Shown here one piece after another: positions 60,050 through 64,000 of a stretch of DNA of 64,000 nt (its first letter is position 1; every line of letters begins with the position of its first letter). The notes below the pieces were generated by a model. The model saw only the letters and a program-made list of their open reading frames with translations. It searched no databases and had not been told where the DNA came from. Source of the DNA: Botrytis cinerea B05.10 (lineage: Eukaryota > Ascomycota > Leotiomycetes > Helotiales > Sclerotiniaceae); assembly GCF_000143535.2 (NCBI RefSeq), contig NC_037310.1:1364001-1428000 (forward strand). Reading direction: 5' to 3'. Made by a program: the position numbers and the translations under genes.

Positions 60050-60600
60050 CAAAAATCCAGAAAATCCTATAAAACATATAAAATCTTATAAAATCCTATA
60101 AAGTACAAAGCTTTATTAACTTTCCATTGAGTTTTCGAAATCTAAAAGAAATCCTGAAATCCTATAAAATTCTATAAAGTATAAAACTTTATTAGCTTTT
60201 TATTGAATCTTCGAAATCTAAAAGAAATTCTAAAATCTTATAAAATTCTATAAAATGTGGAGAATGCTTGAGAGGTCTGAAACTTAATAAAATCCTATAA
60301 AATGCTGTAAAACATGTAGAATCCTGTAAAATCCTGTAAAATACTGTAAAATGTGTAGAATTCTATAAAATCCTGTAAAATGCAGAGCTCCACTAACTTT
60401 CCACTGAGTCCTCAAAATCTAAAAGAAATCCTGAAATCCTATAAAATCCTATAAAGTACAAAGCTCCACTAACTTTTTGCTGAATCCTCGAAATCTAAAA
60501 GAAATTCTGAAATCCTATAAAATCCTATAAAATATAAAGAATGCTTGAGAGATTTGAAATCTAATAAAATCCTATAAAATCTTGTAAAATATTGTAAAAT
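60050..60600. repeat. Internal tandem array of the non-coding element
   Basis: At least four diverged copies of a unit reading AAAGCTCCACTAACTTTCCA, TGAGTCCTCGAAATCTAAAA, GAAATCCTGAAATCCTATAA, spaced by runs of AATCCTATAAA or AATCCTGTAAA. The C/T differences between copies look like partial RIP. Confidence 0.85.
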
Positions 60601-61199
60601 AATCTATTTGTATTTTCAGATAAACAATTCCAATATAAATATTGTTTTATCTTTTATTAAATATAAACTATTCGATATAATATTAATTATTTATAATCAA
60701 CTTCCATTAATAGATTCTAATTAATTATATAATAATTAATTAAACTCTTTTTTATATAAAAATTTTTAAATATTATATAAAGGTATTATTATCTTAATAA
60801 TAAAATTTAAATATATTATTAATATTTTGTAAGCGCTGTCTAGGGTAGGGCTCGCTTTTCAAAAAAAAGATTTTTTTTTTTAATATTTTCCTTTCTTTTT
60901 CTAACTTTTATTTAATTATTCTATTTTATTTTAAAAGAATATTAAAGATATATTGTAAGAATATTTTATAAGTATTTTTAAAAAATTCGATTTATAAAAA
61001 CTTTCTTTTTTAATATTCTTTTAATTCAATTTTATAAAAATAAAAGATATTTTAATGATTTGAATATTATTGTTTATATATTAATAATATATTTTAAATA
61101 TATTATAATCTAAAGAAGTTTTGAAGTTTTCAAAGCTTTTTGAAATTATTTCCGAAAACTAATTAATGGTTTGCTTTAAAAGAATTGAATAAAAAGAAT

Positions 61200-61369
61200 T
61201 ATTAAAATTAATATAAAATAACAATTAATATATAATAGGATTCAGAAGAATATAAAACTTTTTATTAATCCCTTTTATTCTTTCCAGAATGAAGTTATAT
61301 ATGATGTGAAAATTCTATATTGGATAAATAATCGGCCCGATATCGGTCTTACATCGATGTTCCGTAACA
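61200..61369. repeat. LTR 2 of the non-coding element
   Basis: The start is decayed (TATTAAAATTAATAT), but the end is well kept (CGGCCCGATATCGGTC and ATGTTCCGTAACA). The two LTRs have thus been hit at opposite ends. Confidence 0.85.
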
Positions 61370-62791
61370 GTTATAAAAGCTAGGCAAAACGAATCTCGAG
61401 AGTTTATTAGTCTTTTAGTATATATTTGTATTGATAATATAATTATATTATCTATTTTATTCTATAAAAGGGATTCGAGGGATTTTCAGGATATATAGGT
61501 TGATAATGTAGAGAAAGGGGATAAAGTTTATTTTGGAGTTTTAAATAATAAATGGTTATTCAATGTTTTTAATCTAATATAGTTTCAAAAGGTCTTTCAA
61601 TATTATATACAATTAAAAATAAATAAAGGATATTGTTTATTTATTATAAATAATCATTCTAATTATATAAATATGAAATTTATATTAAAATGTAACAAAT
61701 TAAAGATTATATTATTGATTTTACTATCACATTCTATATATCAACTTCAATCTTTTGATTATAGTTTTTTCCTTTCATTTTCGATAAATTATAATATAAT
61801 ATTGAACAATATATTATATAAAGATAAAAGATTATTTGAAATTACAAAACGAAATTTTTGAATTATATTTAAAAGAGTTTGGATTCAAATTTGTATAATA
61901 TATAATATACTTTTTTCTTTCGAAAAAATAGGCATTTATTTTATATATAAAGGAATTATTATTATTAATATTATATTTGAATCTTTTTTTATATTATTTA
62001 TATCAATATAGTTAGTTAGAAATAAATTTAAGATTTTATATATAACAAAAGCTTTTTGTAAATTCAAATTAGAGTTTTGATATCAAAATGATTTTGAAAT
62101 CATTTTGAAGCTTTTTAAAATTGTTTTTATTAATATAATTTAAGTTAGTATTCAATTGTATAGAGCAAAGGGATTAAAAGAGATTGTGAAAATGGAAAAA
62201 AAGAAAAGGAATCGATTTAAGAGATTAAATCTAATAGGAGAGAAGGGAAATGAAGCATTTTTATATTCTTTTAAAGCTATTTTAGAAGTTAAGATTTATT
62301 AATATATTAAAACACTTATTATTCAATAGAAGAAGGAAGTTAAGAAGTTGAAGAAAACTGAAAAGAAAATTGAAAAGGAAAAGAAGTATTTAGAGGTATA
62401 AAAGAGGGCTCGCTAGAAGGAGATCGATCGTTAGATTTTATAGGGTTTCAAAAAGTATAATAAGAAAGCTTTGAAAGTTTCAAAATCATTTATTAAGAAG
62501 ATCAAAAGCACTCCAAAACCTTTTACTATAATAGATCTAATATACTAAGAAGTTATAAAGCCTTTAGATATTAGAAAGATTGATATTTCGAAGGATAATA
62601 GGAAGGGGGTGGAAATCAGAATTAGAAGGGGGTAGATAATTATAGTATCAATAAGATTTAAAGATTGATTATTTAAAGGTTTTATACGAAAATCCTATAT
62701 CACATTATCAATATTTAAAAACTTCAATTTGATATCTTATAAATTGTAATTATTATTAAATATTGAAGTTTTAATAGTAGTAAATTTGAGA

Positions 62792-62826
62792 TTGTGCAAG
62801 ATGTGGGGTAGTGCAAGATATCGGGA
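62792..62826 (-). repeat. Right TIR of the second pogo-like element
   Basis: Reverse complement of the left TIR with one C-to-T difference (TCCCGATATC in place of TCCCGACATC), followed by TA. Confidence 0.9.
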
Positions 62827-62840
62827 TATCGGTTAAGTCT

Positions 62841-63552
62841 TACGCCGCGTAATTCGGACCACCAGTGGGTGTACGGATTTACAAAACACTTTGTATAACT
62901 TCAAAAAACCTAAAATGAGATAATATTATAATTAAATAATTAATAATTATTATAATTTCGATTGTATATATTCTTTATTAATATTAATGAGAGTTTTATA
63001 TTTGTGGGGTAATTCTATATATCTTTTTTGAATTTCTTTTTGTGTGATTTTGTTTTATTTGTTTTGTATAATCTCCTTTAATTTATTTAATGTTTTCTAT
63101 TATCTTTTTTGAATTTATTATTTTAATATATTTCAAATGCTTTTTATTGAATTCAAATCAGGTGAATTAGGGAAATGAAATAAATTTTTGATGTTGTATA
63201 TATTTCTAAGCTTTTGGGTAAGGTTATATTTAAGGAATTTATGAGAACTATTATTATCCTTTATTAAAAACTATTTATGTATAAAATCTTTTGTTTATAG
63301 TTTTTCAATTATATTTATATAAATAGGGAGCAATTGTTGAACGTAATATTTTTGTATTATAGCATTACTTTAAGATTTGACTTTTTTGAGATGCGATTTT
63401 TTACTTTTCTATATAAGGATTCGCTTTTTATAATTTTTAAGACTTTCAATTTTGGGATATCTTTTAAACTTAAAATCAGAAATAGGTTTATTTATATATT
63501 CCTTTTCGTTATAATAGAATTCAAGCTTTTTGGCTTTTTCATTAAAAGTAAT
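62841..63552 (-). mobile_element. Tc1/mariner-type transposon relic, interrupted by a gypsy LTR
   Basis: The left end TACGCCGCGTAATTCGGACC (62841) looks like a TIR beside a TA. The minus strand between about 63300 and 63000 reads NNSSHKF..., then FHFPNSPDLNSIKSI and NILK, matching the QDNA..H and W.A.SPDLNPIE...LK motifs with the second and third catalytic residues of Tc1/mariner transposases. The N-terminal half would lie to the right and is interrupted by the LTR at 63553. The plus-strand frame 63334-63597 is antisense shadow. Confidence 0.72.
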
Positions 63553-64000
63553 TATTACAATGGATTAGTAACAGGCTATAAAATTACCAATATATAGACT
63601 ATAATGATATTATAGACCTTAGTAATTCAACTATAGTATATCAAGGGATATTAAGTATTCAAGAAAAGCCTCAAATATATATATAATATTAGTTATAGAA
63701 TATCCTAGAAATATAAAATATAATTCCTAGAATAATAAATCCTAAAAAACATTGAATATAACTTTACAAACTTTTTACAAAGTTATATTAATAATATTCT
63801 AAGGGATTAGTTTTAGAATAAAAGAATAAATTAAAACAATAGGAATTATAAGATGAGGGTTATATAACATATTGAAAATCGAAATCGATGTTCAATAAAA
63901 TCGATTATTAAAATCAATATTCGATTAGATTGATTATCGAAATCGATATTTGATTAGAAATAAGAAGGTTTATATAAGAAATAGGTTTTATTATAATATA
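63553..64000 (+). mobile_element. First-family gypsy LTR, cut by the window end
   Basis: Starts TATTACAATGGATTAGTAAC and stays collinear with the LTR at 50989 (ACAAACTTTTTACAAAGTTA, CTAAGGGATTAG) to the end of the window. The terminal TG has become TA. Whether it is a solo LTR or a whole element cannot be seen. Confidence 0.85.

Larger units (their letters stand above)
59429..61369. mobile_element. Complete 1.94-kb non-coding LTR element (LARD/TRIM-like)
   Basis: LTRs of 169-170 bases (59429-59597 and 61200-61369) share TGTTAGA..ATAATAGGATTC..AGAATATAA and CGGCCCGAT-type 3' parts with RIP transitions. The target duplication GTTAT is perfect (59424-59428 and 61370-61374). The internal 1.6 kb has no readable protein; it consists largely of tandem CCTATAAAATC-type repeats. 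It must be mobilised by another element's proteins. A second copy is at 24608-25901 in the other orientation. Confidence 0.88.
58817..62640 (+). pseudogene. pogo/Fot1-type transposase relic, split by the nested LTR element
   Basis: Before the insertion: an HTH start (VKEKFNIITIVKIYNID), then EEILIDQINKLI, RFIFFINCIIKNLI and IDSIKHFEYFYNLV, matching the CENP-B-type DNA-binding region of fungal pogo transposases. After the insertion, near 62160-62640, comes the typical Lys/Glu-rich C-terminal tail (RFKRLNLIGEKGNEAF, then VKKLKKTEKKIEKEKK and STPKPFTIIDL). Stops are numerous. Confidence 0.8.
58709..62826 (+). mobile_element. Second pogo/Fot1-like DNA transposon, decayed, carrying a nested LTR element
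   Basis: Terminal inverted repeats of about 35 bases (TCCCGACATCTTGCACTACC and onward; 58709-58743 against 62792-62826, one difference) are flanked by TA (58707-58708 and 62827-62828). Each TIR contains CATCTTGCAC twice in one arm. Without the nested 1,941-bp element and one target repeat it is about 2.2 kb, the usual size of Fot1-type elements. Coding remnants are on the plus strand. Confidence 0.88.

Noticed and set aside
63334..63597. 87-codon plus-strand ORF rich in Phe/Ile
   Set aside because: Antisense to the mariner transposase relic, and its last codons are the start of a gypsy LTR.
32561..64000. AT-rich region as a centromere
   Set aside because: RIP-decayed nested elements explain the composition. 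No sequence feature here can prove a centromere; that would need CenH3 mapping.

Overview
The window is a piece of a filamentous ascomycete nuclear genome. It has short GT-AG introns of about 52-79 nt, a class IV chitin synthase, a fungal GH17 cell-wall glucanase, a molybdenum cofactor sulfurase, Shr3 and a 2EXR-domain protein. A Leotiomycete of the Botrytis/Sclerotinia type fits best; this is inferred from family content and from the C-to-T decayed AT-rich repeats, not from a search.

Bases 1-24.6 kb are an ordinary gene compartment. In order they hold the 3' part of a class IV chitin synthase (+), a broken DUF3176-like membrane-protein gene (+), a cysteine-rich single-pass membrane protein (-), a secreted GH17 glucanase (+), a mitochondrial ribosomal protein of the Fe-SOD fold (-) divergent from molybdenum cofactor sulfurase (+), a 2EXR protein (+) and the ER packaging chaperone Shr3 (-). 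Several genes serve the cell wall and membrane, but they look like independent genes, not a cluster.

Bases 24.6-64 kb are a nested stack of mobile elements. At its edge sits a fresh Ty3/gypsy chromovirus (25902-32560, coding on -) with apparently identical 612-bp LTRs and a perfect ATTAG target duplication. On the opposite strand it carries an extra ORF with a Zn2Cys6-like cysteine pattern and a charged coiled coil. Immediately after it, base composition falls to extreme AT richness, as expected of repeat-induced point mutation (RIP).

Within the AT-rich part these elements can still be read: a solo LTR of the same gypsy family (TSD GTTTG) carrying an 807-bp Tc1/mariner-type fold-back MITE; a pogo/Fot1 transposase gene cut twice, first by a second gypsy family (43634-50040, 149-bp LTRs) and then by a complete decayed copy of the first family (50989-57564, TSD CTTTT); a second pogo-like element (58709-62826, TA-flanked TIRs) cut by a 1.94-kb non-coding LTR element (59429-61369, TSD GTTAT); and a Tc1/mariner relic cut by another first-family LTR that runs off the window. 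The decayed first-family copy still shows the trace of the antisense ORF, so that ORF belongs to the family and is not an accident of one copy.
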